A stretch of DNA of 64,000 nt from Pseudomonas oryzihabitans (GTDB lineage: Bacteria > Pseudomonadota > Gammaproteobacteria > Pseudomonadales > Pseudomonadaceae): contig NZ_CP021645.1 in NCBI RefSeq assembly GCF_006384975.1, forward strand, positions 186,001 through 250,000, written 5' to 3'. Below the pieces are notes generated by a model. That model made no database searches. It was given only the letters and a program-made list of their open reading frames with translations, and was not told the origin of the DNA. How positions within the stretch are numbered: position 1 is the first letter of the stretch; each line of letters starts with the position of its first letter. The translations under genes and the position numbers were made by a program. Shown piece by piece: positions 50,288 through 58,570 of this stretch.

Positions 50288-51193
50288 ATGAATCACCGTC
50301 GGCTGACGCCGTCCATGTCGCTGCTGCTGGCCTTCGAGGCGGCGGCACGCCACGAGAGCTACACCCGGGCGGCGGAAGAGTTGTCGCTGACCCAGAGCGC
50401 CGTGGGTCGCCAGGTGCAGGCGCTCGAACAGTTGCTGGGGCTGACGCTGTTCCGGCGCGAGGGCCGGCAGATCGTGCTTACCGACGTGGGGCGGGCCTAC
50501 AGCCGCGAACTGGGCCTGGCCCTCGGGCAGATCCGCAGCGCCACGCTGCAGGCCATGGCCTTCGCCTCGGGCCAGGGTACCCTGCGCCTGGCGGTGCTGC
50601 CGACCTTCGGCTCCAAATGGCTGCTGCCGCGCCTGGGCAGCTTCTATGCCGCCCATCCCGGCATGCTGGTGCACCTGCATTCGCGCATCCAGGCAGTGGA
50701 CTTCGCCGCCAGTGAGATCGATGCCGCCATCAGTGTCGGCAGTGGCGACTGGCCTGGGCTCCGTGCCCATCCGCTGCAAGCCGAACAACTGGTCGTGATC
50801 GCCAGTCCGGCCACCCTGGCCGACTTGCCGGACGCGACCCCGGCCACCCTGGCCGGGCAACTGCTGCTCGGCGTGGCCAACAACCCCCAGGCCTGGGGCG
50901 AGTGGTTCGTCCATCACGAATTGCCGCACCGGGCGATGCGGCCGGGACCGAGTTTCGAGCTGACCTCGCACCTGATCCAGGCGGTGCGCGCCGGCATCGG
51001 CATCGGCCTGGTGCCGCGAGTACTGGTGGAAGACGAATTGGCCCAGGGTGACCTGCTCGCCTGCGGTACGCCCCTGGTCAGTCGCCGCAGCTATTACCTG
51101 GTCTATCCGCCGCGCAACGAGGGACTGCCGTCGCTGCAGGCGTTTCGCCAGTGGCTGCTGGCCGAGATCAATGAAGGAGAGGCCCAGCCATGA
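50288..51193 (+). CDS. LysR-family transcriptional regulator (GcvA-like)
   Basis: 301 residues. N-terminal winged helix-turn-helix (SYTRAAEELSLTQSAVGRQVQALE), then a periplasmic-binding-like effector domain. The GcvA subgroup features are seen in the short N terminus MNHRRLTPSMSLLLAFEAAARH. It is divergent from the ydiJ-like gene (145-base gap) and overlaps vanR by four bases, so it could act on either neighbour. Effector unknown. Confidence 0.85.
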   Translation: MNHRRLTPSMSLLLAFEAAARHESYTRAAEELSLTQSAVGRQVQALEQLLGLTLFRREGRQIVLTDVGRAYSRELGLALGQIRSATLQAMAFASGQGTLRLAVLPTFGSKWLLPRLGSFYAAHPGMLVHLHSRIQAVDFAASEIDAAISVGSGDWPGLRAHPLQAEQLVVIASPATLADLPDATPATLAGQLLLGVANNPQAWGEWFVHHELPHRAMRPGPSFELTSHLIQAVRAGIGIGLVPRVLVEDELAQGDLLACGTPLVSRRSYYLVYPPRNEGLPSLQAFRQWLLAEINEGEAQP

Positions 51194-51897
51194 GCAAGCC
51201 GGGACAGCGGGTACTGGCCGCGCTACGGCAGATGATCCTGTCCGGCGAACTGACGGCGGGCGAACGGCTGGCGGAGATTCCCACCGCCGAGCGCTTCGCC
51301 GTGTCGCGCATGCCGGTGCGGCTGGCCTTGCGCACCCTGGCCCAGGAGGGCTTGCTGGAAAGTAGTGGCGCCCGTGGCTATCAGGTGCGGGCGCTCACGA
51401 GCGCGGATCTAGAAGGCGCGGTGGAAGTGCGCGGCGTGCTGGAAGGCCTGGCTGCGCGCCAGGCGGCCGAACGCGGCCTCGATGAGGCGACGCGGACCGT
51501 GCTGGAAGACTGCCTGCGCCGTGGCGATCGCCTGTTCGCCAAGGGGCATGTGCTGCTGGAGGATCTGGAGGAATACCACGACCTCAATCGCGGCTTCCAC
51601 CAGGCCATCGTCGCGGCCAGTGGCAATCCGGCCATCGCCGTGGCCCTGGGGCGCCATGAGCATCTGCCCTTCGCCTCGGTGAGCGCCCTGGCGGTGGATG
51701 CGCAGAATCTCGAGCGCGAATACCGCCGCTTCAACTTCGCCCACCTGCAGCACCATGCGGTCTTCGACGCCCTGGTGCGCGGCCAGGGTGCGCGGGCCGA
51801 GGGCATCATGCGCGAGCATGCCCAGGCGACCCTGGGCTATGCGCGGTGGTTTGGTGGGGAAGAGGGGGCGGCGGGGGAGGTTAAGGTGTTGGTGTGA
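51190..51897 (+). CDS. vanR: GntR/FadR-type repressor, probable VanR
   Basis: 235 residues. N-terminal winged helix (AERFAVSRMPVRLALRTLAQEGLL) and an FCD-type helical effector domain. It lies beside vanBA, and the vanA promoter carries the palindrome ATTGGATCCAAT known as the VanR operator in Caulobacter, so it is most likely the vanillate-responsive repressor. ATG 51190 overlaps the LysR stop (ATGA) and the two are cotranscribed. A REP-like hairpin follows its stop. Confidence 0.8.
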   Translation: MSKPGQRVLAALRQMILSGELTAGERLAEIPTAERFAVSRMPVRLALRTLAQEGLLESSGARGYQVRALTSADLEGAVEVRGVLEGLAARQAAERGLDEATRTVLEDCLRRGDRLFAKGHVLLEDLEEYHDLNRGFHQAIVAASGNPAIAVALGRHEHLPFASVSALAVDAQNLEREYRRFNFAHLQHHAVFDALVRGQGARAEGIMREHAQATLGYARWFGGEEGAAGEVKVLV

Positions 51898-51907
51898 GGC
51901 TAAGCGG

Positions 51908-51940
51908 CCCTCACCCCGGCCCTCTCCCTGAGGGAGAGGG
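51908..51940. repeat. REP-like palindrome, copy 2
   Basis: CCCTCACCCCGGCCCTCTCC continuing into AGGGAGAGGG, between the convergent vanR and vanB genes; it may act as a terminator for both. Confidence 0.7.
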
Positions 51941-51963
51941 GGAGGTTAGGTGTGCTTGGGGCG

Positions 51964-52917
51964 TCAGAGATCCAGCACCAGGCGCTCGCCCTTGGCGCGG
52001 GAGCAACAGGGGGTGAAGCGGTCGTTGGCGGCGTGCTCGGCCGCGGAGAGAAAGAGGTCGTGGTGCTCGGGTTCGCCAGCCAGTACCGGGGTCACGCAGG
52101 TGCCACAGAGGCCCTGGCCGCAGGACACCGGCAGGACGATGCCGAGGTCGGCCAGCACCTGGACCACGCTGCGCTCGGCCGGTACCTGGACGCAGCGTCC
52201 GCTACGCGCCAGCTCCACCTCGAAGGGCCGCTGTTCGCCCTGAGCGGCGGGATCGGCGGCGAAGAATTCGCGATGGATCTGTCCGGGTTGCCAGCCCTGG
52301 GCCTGGGCGGCCTCGACCACGGCGGCCATGAAGCCGGCGGGACCGCAGACATAGAGGTGGTCGTCCGGCGCCGCCGGACCGAGCAGGTGCTGGAAGTTGG
52401 GTCTCAGCGCCGGCTCCTGTTGGTCGAAATGCACCTTGACCCGGTCGGCATAGGGACGCGCCTTGAGCCAGGGAATGAAGGCGGCGTGTTCGCGATCCCG
52501 CACCAGATAGCGCAGCTGGAAATGGGCGCCCTGCTGGTGGAGCTGTTCGGCCATGGCCAGGAGCGGGGTGATGCCGATGCCGCCGGCCAGCAGCTGGGTA
52601 CGGCGCGCGCTCGGGACCAGGGCGAACAGATTGCGTGGCTCGCTTACCTGCAGGCGGTCGCCCACCTGCAAGCTATGCATGGCCTGGGAACCTCCGCGAG
52701 AATCGGGCACGAGCAGGACGGCGATGCGATAGCGGGTGGGTGCCGGTTCGGGCGTGATGCACAGGGAGTAATGACGGATCAGGCCGTCGCCCAGGGTGAC
52801 TTCCAAATGGGCACCGGCCGTGAAGCCGGGCAGGGGGCTGCCGTCGGCGCGGGCCAGGTCGAAGGCCAGGATGCTGGGCGCCTCGCGCTGCACGGCAGTG
52901 ACGATCAGATCGAGCAT
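51964..52917 (-). CDS. vanB: Vanillate O-demethylase reductase subunit
   Basis: 317 residues, phthalate-dioxygenase-reductase type: FMN/NAD domains (RHYSLCITPEP, LLAGGIGITPLLAMAEQL, YVCGPAGFM) and a C-terminal plant-type 2Fe-2S domain (VSCGQGLCGTCVTPVLAG, plus a later Cys in TPCCSRA). It passes electrons from NADH to VanA. ATG 52917 follows AGGAG, 10 bases after the vanA stop. Confidence 0.93.
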   Translation of the reverse strand: MLDLIVTAVQREAPSILAFDLARADGSPLPGFTAGAHLEVTLGDGLIRHYSLCITPEPAPTRYRIAVLLVPDSRGGSQAMHSLQVGDRLQVSEPRNLFALVPSARRTQLLAGGIGITPLLAMAEQLHQQGAHFQLRYLVRDREHAAFIPWLKARPYADRVKVHFDQQEPALRPNFQHLLGPAAPDDHLYVCGPAGFMAAVVEAAQAQGWQPGQIHREFFAADPAAQGEQRPFEVELARSGRCVQVPAERSVVQVLADLGIVLPVSCGQGLCGTCVTPVLAGEPEHHDLFLSAAEHAANDRFTPCCSRAKGERLVLDL

Positions 52918-52927
52918 GAGGCGTCTC

Positions 52928-53986
52928 CTAGGCGATCTGCCGGACCGGGATGCCGGTGGCGGCCTGTTCCGTGGCCAGCAGGCGGTCGATGATCTGCCGC
53001 GATTGCACGCCGCCGGCATCGATATTGAGCTTGAGCAGGCCACGTTCCGGATAGCGCAACAGGTTCTGCTGCTGGCGTTCGAGCATCTCCAGGTCTTCGC
53101 TGAAGATCTTGCCCTGGCCTTCGCGGATGCTGGCGGTGAGTTCGGCATCCTGCGGCTTGAAGTTGCGCGCCATGCCCCAGAAGTACCAGATGGAGGTCTC
53201 GGTCTCGGGGGTGATGAAGTCCACCACCACGCTGGCCGCCTTGACCGCCGCCGGGGCGTGGTAGCCGCCATGGCCGGCATGGGCCACGCCCACCTCGATC
53301 ATCACGTGGCTCGGCGGGGTGAAGCGGCAGATCTGCCAGCGATCCACCGGGACGTCGTCGGCCAGGCCGTTGCCGCGCAGGGCCATGCGCCAGAAGGGCG
53401 GGGCGGAGATATTCTCCATGTGCCGGCTGGTGATGACCTCGTCGCCCTCGACGCGGGTGGCGGGTGGCGCCTCGTCGATCTCCTTCTGGCCGATGCTGGA
53501 GGCATGGACATAGGTCTCGTGGGTGAGGTCCATGAGGTTGTCGATCATCAGCCGATAGTCGCACTGGATGTGGTAGAGACCGCCGCCATAGGCCCAGTCG
53601 GGGCTCTCGGCCCATTCGAGGTAGGGAATCAGCGCCGGATCGGCCTTGGCCTGGTCGCCTGGCCAGACCCAGATGAAGCCATGGCGCTCGACGGCGGCAT
53701 AGGCGCGCACGGCGGGAAAGACGCCGACCCGCTGGCCGGGCATGCCCAGGGTCTTGCCGCCGCAGCCCATCTCCAGGCCGTGATAGCCACAGACCAGGGT
53801 GCCTTCGCGCAAGAAGCCCAGTGACAGCGGCGCACCCCGGTGTGGGCAGAAGTCTTCCAGCGCCACTACCTGCCGGTTGGCGTCGCGGTAGAACACCAGC
53901 GGCTCGCCGCAGATCTGCCGGCCGAGGGGCTTGTCGGTGAGTTCGTCGGGGGTGCAGGCGACGTACCAGGCGTTCTTCGGGTACAT
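52928..53986 (-). CDS. vanA: Vanillate O-demethylase oxygenase subunit
   Basis: 352 residues. Rieske 2Fe-2S centre CPHRGAPLSLG and CGYHGLEM; mononuclear iron ligands in DNLMDLTHETYVH with a later Asp/Glu. It converts vanillate to protocatechuate and formaldehyde. It is first in the vanAB operon, transcribed away from ech, with a VanR-type operator over the -10 box and a CA motif in front of the ATG. Confidence 0.95.
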   Translation of the reverse strand: MYPKNAWYVACTPDELTDKPLGRQICGEPLVFYRDANRQVVALEDFCPHRGAPLSLGFLREGTLVCGYHGLEMGCGGKTLGMPGQRVGVFPAVRAYAAVERHGFIWVWPGDQAKADPALIPYLEWAESPDWAYGGGLYHIQCDYRLMIDNLMDLTHETYVHASSIGQKEIDEAPPATRVEGDEVITSRHMENISAPPFWRMALRGNGLADDVPVDRWQICRFTPPSHVMIEVGVAHAGHGGYHAPAAVKAASVVVDFITPETETSIWYFWGMARNFKPQDAELTASIREGQGKIFSEDLEMLERQQQNLLRYPERGLLKLNIDAGGVQSRQIIDRLLATEQAATGIPVRQIA

Positions 53987-53997
53987 GATGGGATCTC

Positions 53998-54005
53998 TTG
54001 TTGTT
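53998..54005 (-). promoter_or_regulatory. Hfq/Crc catabolite-activity motif before vanA
   Basis: On the minus strand AACAACAA, about 12 bases before the vanA ATG, fits AAnAAnAA. Confidence 0.6.
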
Positions 54006-54007
54006 AT

Positions 54008-54023
54008 CTATTGGATCCAATAG
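54008..54023. promoter_or_regulatory. VanR operator at the vanA promoter
   Basis: CTATTGGATCCAATAG is a perfect 16-bp palindrome containing ATTGGATCCAAT, the VanR operator known from Caulobacter. It overlaps the vanA -10 box. Confidence 0.8.
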
Positions 54024-54049
54024 TTATGAGGGTTAACTATGACTGTCAA
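54021..54049 (-). promoter_or_regulatory. vanAB promoter
   Basis: Minus strand -35 TTGACA (54044-54049) and -10 TAACTA (54021-54026), spacing 17. The operator covers part of the -10 box and the start point. Confidence 0.7.
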
Positions 54050-54114
54050 TGCGATTTTGTGTGGAGCAGGCCATAAAGGACGAATGGTTGGGTGAGCGAT
54101 CCCGGATTCCTGTT

Positions 54115-54130
54115 CGATTGGATCCCATCG
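54115..54130. promoter_or_regulatory. Second, imperfect VanR-like site
   Basis: CGATTGGATCCCATCG keeps the GGATCC core; one position on each side breaks perfect symmetry. It lies between the vanA and ech promoters and could let VanR touch both operons. Confidence 0.45.
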
Positions 54131-54177
54131 AGGGTAAAGCCGCTATCGTTCATCGAACTCGTACAAGGCCGATAAAA

Positions 54178-54213
54178 TAGTTAATTGACGTAACTAATTT
54201 CGCGGCGTAGCTT
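54178..54213 (+). promoter_or_regulatory. Putative ech promoter with inverted-repeat operator
   Basis: -35 TTGACG (54185-54190) and -10 TAGCTT (54208-54213), spacing 17. TAGTTA (54178-54183) and TAACTA (54191-54196) flank and overlap the -35 box; such a site suits a MarR-type repressor like the one encoded at 58710-59171. Confidence 0.5.
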
Positions 54214-54228
54214 CTTGTCCATACCCCA

Positions 54229-54236
54229 AACAACAA
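54229..54236 (+). promoter_or_regulatory. Hfq/Crc catabolite-activity motif before ech
   Basis: AACAACAA followed by GAGG, 12 bases before the ATG. Confidence 0.6.
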
Positions 54237-54248
54237 GAGGCACACGCC

Positions 54249-55079
54249 ATGGGCAGCTACGACGGACGCTGGCAGACGGTCAAGGTGGATATCGAAGACG
54301 GTATCGCCTGGGTGACGCTCAACCGGCCGGAGAAACGCAACGCCATGAGTCCCACCCTCAACCGTGAGATGGTCGAGGTGCTGGAAACCCTGGAGCAGGA
54401 CGCCAGCGCCGGCGTGCTGGTCTTGACCGGTGCCGGTGACGCCTGGACTGCCGGGATGGACCTCAAGGAATACTTCCGCGAGACCGATGCCGGCCCGGAG
54501 ATCCTGCAGGAAAAGATCCGCCGCGAGGCCTCCCAGTGGCAATGGAAGCTGCTGCGCATGTACGCCAAGCCGACCATCGCCATGGTCAACGGCTGGTGCT
54601 TCGGCGGTGGCTTCAGCCCGCTGGTGGCCTGCGACCTGGCCATCACCGCCGACGAGGCCACCTTCGGCCTGTCCGAGATCAACTGGGGCATCCCGCCGGG
54701 CAACCTGGTGAGCAAGGCCTTGGCCGATACCGTCGGCCACCGCACCGCCCTCTACTATGTGATGACCGGCAAGACCTTCAGCGGGCCCGAGGCGGCCGCC
54801 ATGGGGCTGGTCAATCAGAGCGTGCCGCGCGCCCAATTGCGCGAGGTGACCACCGCCCTGGCTCAGGAACTGCTGCAGAAGAATCCGGTGGTGCTGCGCG
54901 CCGCCAAGGTCGGCTTCAAGCGCTGCCGCGAGCTGACCTGGGAGCAGAACGAGGACTATCTCTACGCCAAGCTCGACCAGTCGCGCCTGCAGGATCCGGA
55001 AGGCGGTCGCGAGCAGGGCATGAAGCAATTCCTCGACGACAAGAGCATCAAGCCCGGTTTGCAGACCTACAAGCGCTGA
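54249..55079 (+). CDS. ech: p-Hydroxycinnamoyl-CoA hydratase/lyase (feruloyl-CoA)
   Basis: 276 residues, crotonase family. It hydrates feruloyl-CoA and cleaves it to vanillin and acetyl-CoA. Diagnostic are WVTLNRPEKRNAMSPTLN, the oxyanion-hole region NGWCFGGGFSPLVACDLA, and the catalytic Glu in SEINWGIPPGNL. Family N terminus MGSYDGRWQTV. It is first in the ferulate operon ech-vdh-fcs, divergent from vanAB. Confidence 0.95.
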   Translation: MGSYDGRWQTVKVDIEDGIAWVTLNRPEKRNAMSPTLNREMVEVLETLEQDASAGVLVLTGAGDAWTAGMDLKEYFRETDAGPEILQEKIRREASQWQWKLLRMYAKPTIAMVNGWCFGGGFSPLVACDLAITADEATFGLSEINWGIPPGNLVSKALADTVGHRTALYYVMTGKTFSGPEAAAMGLVNQSVPRAQLREVTTALAQELLQKNPVVLRAAKVGFKRCRELTWEQNEDYLYAKLDQSRLQDPEGGREQGMKQFLDDKSIKPGLQTYKR

Positions 55080-55148
55080 AGCGCCAGGACTTGTCGAACG
55101 GTCGCCGAGCGTAGCTGCCGTTCAGACGAGCCCGGTTCCCATAAAGAC

Positions 55149-55156
55149 AACAATAA
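55149..55156 (+). promoter_or_regulatory. Hfq/Crc catabolite-activity motif before vdh
   Basis: AACAATAA directly before GAGG, 11 bases upstream of the ATG. Confidence 0.55.
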
Positions 55157-55167
55157 GAGGTAGCGTC

Positions 55168-56616
55168 ATGGTCGAGGTATCCCTGCTCATTGGCGGTGCC
55201 AGCCGCCCAGCCGGCGACGGTCGCAGCTATCAGCGGCGCCATCCGGTGACCGGCGAGGTGGTCTCCACGGTAGCTGCCGCCACCCTGGAGGATGCCGACG
55301 CCGCCGTGGCAGCCGCCCAGGCCGCCTATCCCGCCTGGGCGGCGCTGCCGCCCGGCGAACGCCGGCGTCGCCTGCTGGCCGCCGCCGATGGCCTGACAGC
55401 GCGCAGTGGCGAGTTCATCGCCCTGGCCGGGGAGACCGGGGCCATGGCCAACTGGTATGGCTTCAACGTGCACCTGGCGGCCAACATGCTGCGCGAGGCG
55501 GCGGCCATGACCACCCAGATCCAGGGCGAGGTCATTCCCTCCGACGTCCCCGGCAGCTTCGCCATGGCGCTACGCCAGCCCTGTGGCGTGGTCCTCGGCA
55601 TCGCGCCCTGGAACGCCCCGGTGATTCTCGGCACCCGCGCCCTGGCCATGCCGCTGGCCTGCGGCAATACCGTGGTGCTCAAGGCGTCGGAGCAAAGTCC
55701 TGGCGTACACCGGCTGATCGGCCAGGTGCTGCAGGATGCCGGCCTGGGCGACGGCGTGGTCAACGTGGTCACCAATGCGCCGGAGGATGCCCCGGCCATC
55801 GTCGAGCGGCTGATCGCCAATCCGGCGGTGCGGCGGGTCAACTTCACCGGCTCCACCCGGGTCGGTCGGATCGTCGGCGAACTGTCCGCCCGCCATCTGA
55901 AGCCGGCCGTGCTGGAGCTGGGTGGCAAGGCGCCGCTGCTGGTGCTGGAAGACGCCGACCTGGACGCCGCCGTGGCCGCGGCGGCCTTTGGTGCCTACTT
56001 CAACCAGGGGCAGATCTGCATGTCCACCGAGCGCCTGCTGGTGGACAGCCGCATCGCCGACGCCTTCGTCGAGCGCCTGGCGGCCAAGGTGCGCACCCTC
56101 AAGGCTGGCGATCCGAGTGCGCCCGATTCGGTACTGGGTTCCCTGATCGACGCCAGCGCCGGAACCCGCATCAAGGCCCTGATCGACGACGCCGTGGGCA
56201 AGGGCGCGCGGCTGGTCTGCGGTGGTGGACTCGATGGCAGCATCCTGCAACCGACGCTGCTGGATGGCGTCACCGCCGAGATGAAGCTCTATGCCGAGGA
56301 GTCCTTCGGGCCGGTGGCGGTGGTGATCCGCGCCGAGGGCGACGAGGCCCTGCTGCGCCTGGCCAACGATTCCGAATTCGGCCTCTCGTCGGCCATCTTC
56401 AGCCGCGATACCGCCCGCGCCCTGGCGCTGGCCCAGCGGGTGGAAAGCGGCATCTGCCACATCAACGGCCCCACGGTGCACGACGAGGCGCAGATGCCCT
56501 TCGGTGGCGTCAAGGCCAGTGGCTATGGGAGCTTCGGCTCACGGGCCTCCATCGAACATTTCACCCAGTTGCGCTGGGTGACACTGCAGACGGGGCCGCG
56601 CCACTACCCGATCTAG
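55168..56616 (+). CDS. vdh: Vanillin dehydrogenase
   Basis: 482 residues, aldehyde dehydrogenase superfamily. It oxidises vanillin to vanillate with NAD. The NAD site GIAPWNAPVILG, Glu in LELGGKAPLLV and catalytic Cys in NQGQICMSTERL are intact. Position between ech and fcs fixes the substrate as vanillin, with related benzaldehydes possible. ATG 55168 follows AAGAGG. Confidence 0.93.
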   Translation: MVEVSLLIGGASRPAGDGRSYQRRHPVTGEVVSTVAAATLEDADAAVAAAQAAYPAWAALPPGERRRRLLAAADGLTARSGEFIALAGETGAMANWYGFNVHLAANMLREAAAMTTQIQGEVIPSDVPGSFAMALRQPCGVVLGIAPWNAPVILGTRALAMPLACGNTVVLKASEQSPGVHRLIGQVLQDAGLGDGVVNVVTNAPEDAPAIVERLIANPAVRRVNFTGSTRVGRIVGELSARHLKPAVLELGGKAPLLVLEDADLDAAVAAAAFGAYFNQGQICMSTERLLVDSRIADAFVERLAAKVRTLKAGDPSAPDSVLGSLIDASAGTRIKALIDDAVGKGARLVCGGGLDGSILQPTLLDGVTAEMKLYAEESFGPVAVVIRAEGDEALLRLANDSEFGLSSAIFSRDTARALALAQRVESGICHINGPTVHDEAQMPFGGVKASGYGSFGSRASIEHFTQLRWVTLQTGPRHYPI

Positions 56617-56644
56617 CCAGCGCCGTTTCCATCGCTTCTGACGC

Positions 56645-56652
56645 AACAAGAA
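56645..56652 (+). promoter_or_regulatory. Hfq/Crc catabolite-activity motif before fcs
   Basis: AACAAGAA followed by TAAGAGG. It lies 42 bases before the fcs start, ahead of the leader hairpin, unlike the other motifs in this region. Confidence 0.5.
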
Positions 56653-56661
56653 TAAGAGGCG

Positions 56662-56685
56662 CCTCTGGGCGCCAGCCCAGAGGAG
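56662..56685 (+). promoter_or_regulatory. Hairpin occluding the fcs ribosome site
   Basis: CCTCTGGGC (56662-56670), loop GCCA, GCCCAGAGG (56675-56683). The 3' arm includes the first three bases of the Shine-Dalgarno AGGAG (56681-56685) for the GTG at 56694, so folding would reduce translation. Confidence 0.6.
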
Positions 56686-56693
56686 AATTCAAG

Positions 56694-58562
56694 GTGAGCC
56701 ATGTCACGCAAACCCGTGCGCCCGCGGATCGGCCGCTGCGCTATCGACCGGTGGCCCTGGGGCAACCCGGCGTCACCGTGGAAGAGCGGGGTGGGCTGCT
56801 CTACATGGCCTCCCAGGAGCGCCTAAGTCCACCGCCGCCGCGACTGCTGGATCGCCTGCTGCACTGGGCCGAGGCGGCACCCGACCGTACCTTTTTCGCC
56901 GCGCGGGAAGCCGGCGGCGCCTGGCGCGAGTTCTCCTACGGCGAGATGTTGCAGCGGGTGCGCCAACTGGCCGCCGCGCTGCTGGAGTTCGGTCTGTCGG
57001 CCGAGCGCCCCCTGGCGATCCTCTCCGGCAACGATCCCGAACACCTTCAATTGGCCCTGGCGGCGCTCTATGCCGGCATTCCCTTCTGCCCGGTATCGCC
57101 CGGCTATTCGTTGCTGTCCCAGGACCATGCCAAGTTGCGCCACGTCTGCGGCCTGCTGCAACCGGGGCTGGTCTTCGTCAGCGATGCGCCGGCCTACCAG
57201 AAGGCGCTGGACGCCGTGCTGTCGGCCGACGTGCCGGTGATCGCGACCCGCGGTCAGGCGCAGGGACGCATTACGCTGGCCTTCGAGGCGCTGCTTGCCC
57301 GTGGCGAGCTGGCCGCAGCCGACCAGGCCTTTACAACCACCGGGCCGGATAGCATCGCCAAATTTCTCTTCACCTCTGGCTCCACCAAGCTGCCCAAGGC
57401 GGTGACCACCACCCAGCGCATGCTCTGCGCCAACCAGCAGATGCTGTTGCAGACCTTTCCGGTGTTCGGCGAGGAACCGCCGGTGCTGGTGGACTGGCTG
57501 CCCTGGAACCACACCTTCGGCGGCAGCCACAACCTGGGCATCGTGCTCTACAACGGCGGCAGCTTCTACCTGGATGACGGCAAGCCGACGCCCCAGGGCT
57601 TTGGCGAGACCCTGCGCAACCTGCGCGAGGTCTCGCCCACGGCCTACCTGACGGTGCCGCGCGGCTGGGAAGAACTGGCCAATGCCCTGGAGCGCGACGC
57701 CGAGCTACGCGAGCGTTTCTTCGCACGCATGCGGCTGTTCTTCTTTGCTGCGGCGGGGCTGTCGCAAAGCGTCTGGGATCGCCTGGATCGCATCGCCGAG
57801 GCCCACTGCGGCGAACGCATCCGCATGATGGCCGGCCTGGGTATGACCGAGGCCTCGCCCAGTTGCACCTTCACCACCGGTCCGCTCTCCGTGGCCGGCT
57901 ACGTCGGGGTGCCGGCGCCGGGCTGCGAGCTCAAGCTGGTGCCGGTGGACGGCAAGCTGGAAGGGCGCTTCCGCGGTCCGCACATCATGCCCGGCTATTG
58001 GCGTGATCCGGTGCAGACCGCCGCCTGTTTCGACGAGGAAGGTTTCTACTGCTCCGGCGACGCCCTCAAGCTGGTCGATCCGGCCAATCCGCAACTGGGC
58101 CTGATGTTCGATGGCCGTATCGCCGAGGATTTCAAGCTGTCCTCCGGGGTGTTCGTCAGCGTCGGTCCGCTGCGCAATCGCGCGGTGCTGGAGGGTACGC
58201 CCCTGGTGCAGGACGTGGTGGTGGCGGCGCCGGATCGCGAGTGCCTGGGCCTACTAGTTTTTCCGCGCCTGGCGGATTGCCGGCAACTGGCGGGGTTGGA
58301 CGAGGCCGCTGATGCAGCAACGGTATTGGCCAGCGCGCCGGTGCAGCGCTGGTTCGCCGACTGGCTGGGGCGCCTGAATCGCGACGCCTCGGGCAACGCC
58401 AGCCGCCTGGAGTGGATCGCCCTGCAGGAAGAGCCGCCGTCCGCCGACCGTGGCGAGATCACCGACAAGGGCTCGCTCAACCAGCGCAGCGTCCTGACCC
58501 ATCGCGCGGAACGGGTCGCGGCCTGTTATGGCGGGACGGCGCCACTGCTGATTCGGGCCTAG
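56694..58562 (+). CDS. fcs: Feruloyl-CoA synthetase
   Basis: 622 residues, acyl-adenylate-forming family. It activates ferulate (and related hydroxycinnamates) with ATP and CoA. The AMP-binding signature FTSGSTKLPKAVTTT, GLGMTEASPSCT and the GDALKLVD region are visible, in the long form typical of this group. Start is GTG 56694; an AGGAG sequence precedes it, partly held in a 9-bp hairpin. It is last in ech-vdh-fcs; a REP-like repeat follows. Confidence 0.92.
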   Translation: MSHVTQTRAPADRPLRYRPVALGQPGVTVEERGGLLYMASQERLSPPPPRLLDRLLHWAEAAPDRTFFAAREAGGAWREFSYGEMLQRVRQLAAALLEFGLSAERPLAILSGNDPEHLQLALAALYAGIPFCPVSPGYSLLSQDHAKLRHVCGLLQPGLVFVSDAPAYQKALDAVLSADVPVIATRGQAQGRITLAFEALLARGELAAADQAFTTTGPDSIAKFLFTSGSTKLPKAVTTTQRMLCANQQMLLQTFPVFGEEPPVLVDWLPWNHTFGGSHNLGIVLYNGGSFYLDDGKPTPQGFGETLRNLREVSPTAYLTVPRGWEELANALERDAELRERFFARMRLFFFAAAGLSQSVWDRLDRIAEAHCGERIRMMAGLGMTEASPSCTFTTGPLSVAGYVGVPAPGCELKLVPVDGKLEGRFRGPHIMPGYWRDPVQTAACFDEEGFYCSGDALKLVDPANPQLGLMFDGRIAEDFKLSSGVFVSVGPLRNRAVLEGTPLVQDVVVAAPDRECLGLLVFPRLADCRQLAGLDEAADAATVLASAPVQRWFADWLGRLNRDASGNASRLEWIALQEEPPSADRGEITDKGSLNQRSVLTHRAERVAACYGGTAPLLIRA

Positions 58563-58570
58563 CGGCGGGA

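Noticed and set aside
48061..50715. An 884-codon plus-strand open frame opposite the ydiJ-like gene
   Set aside because: Shadow of a well-supported flavoprotein gene; the product lacks any recognisable domain.
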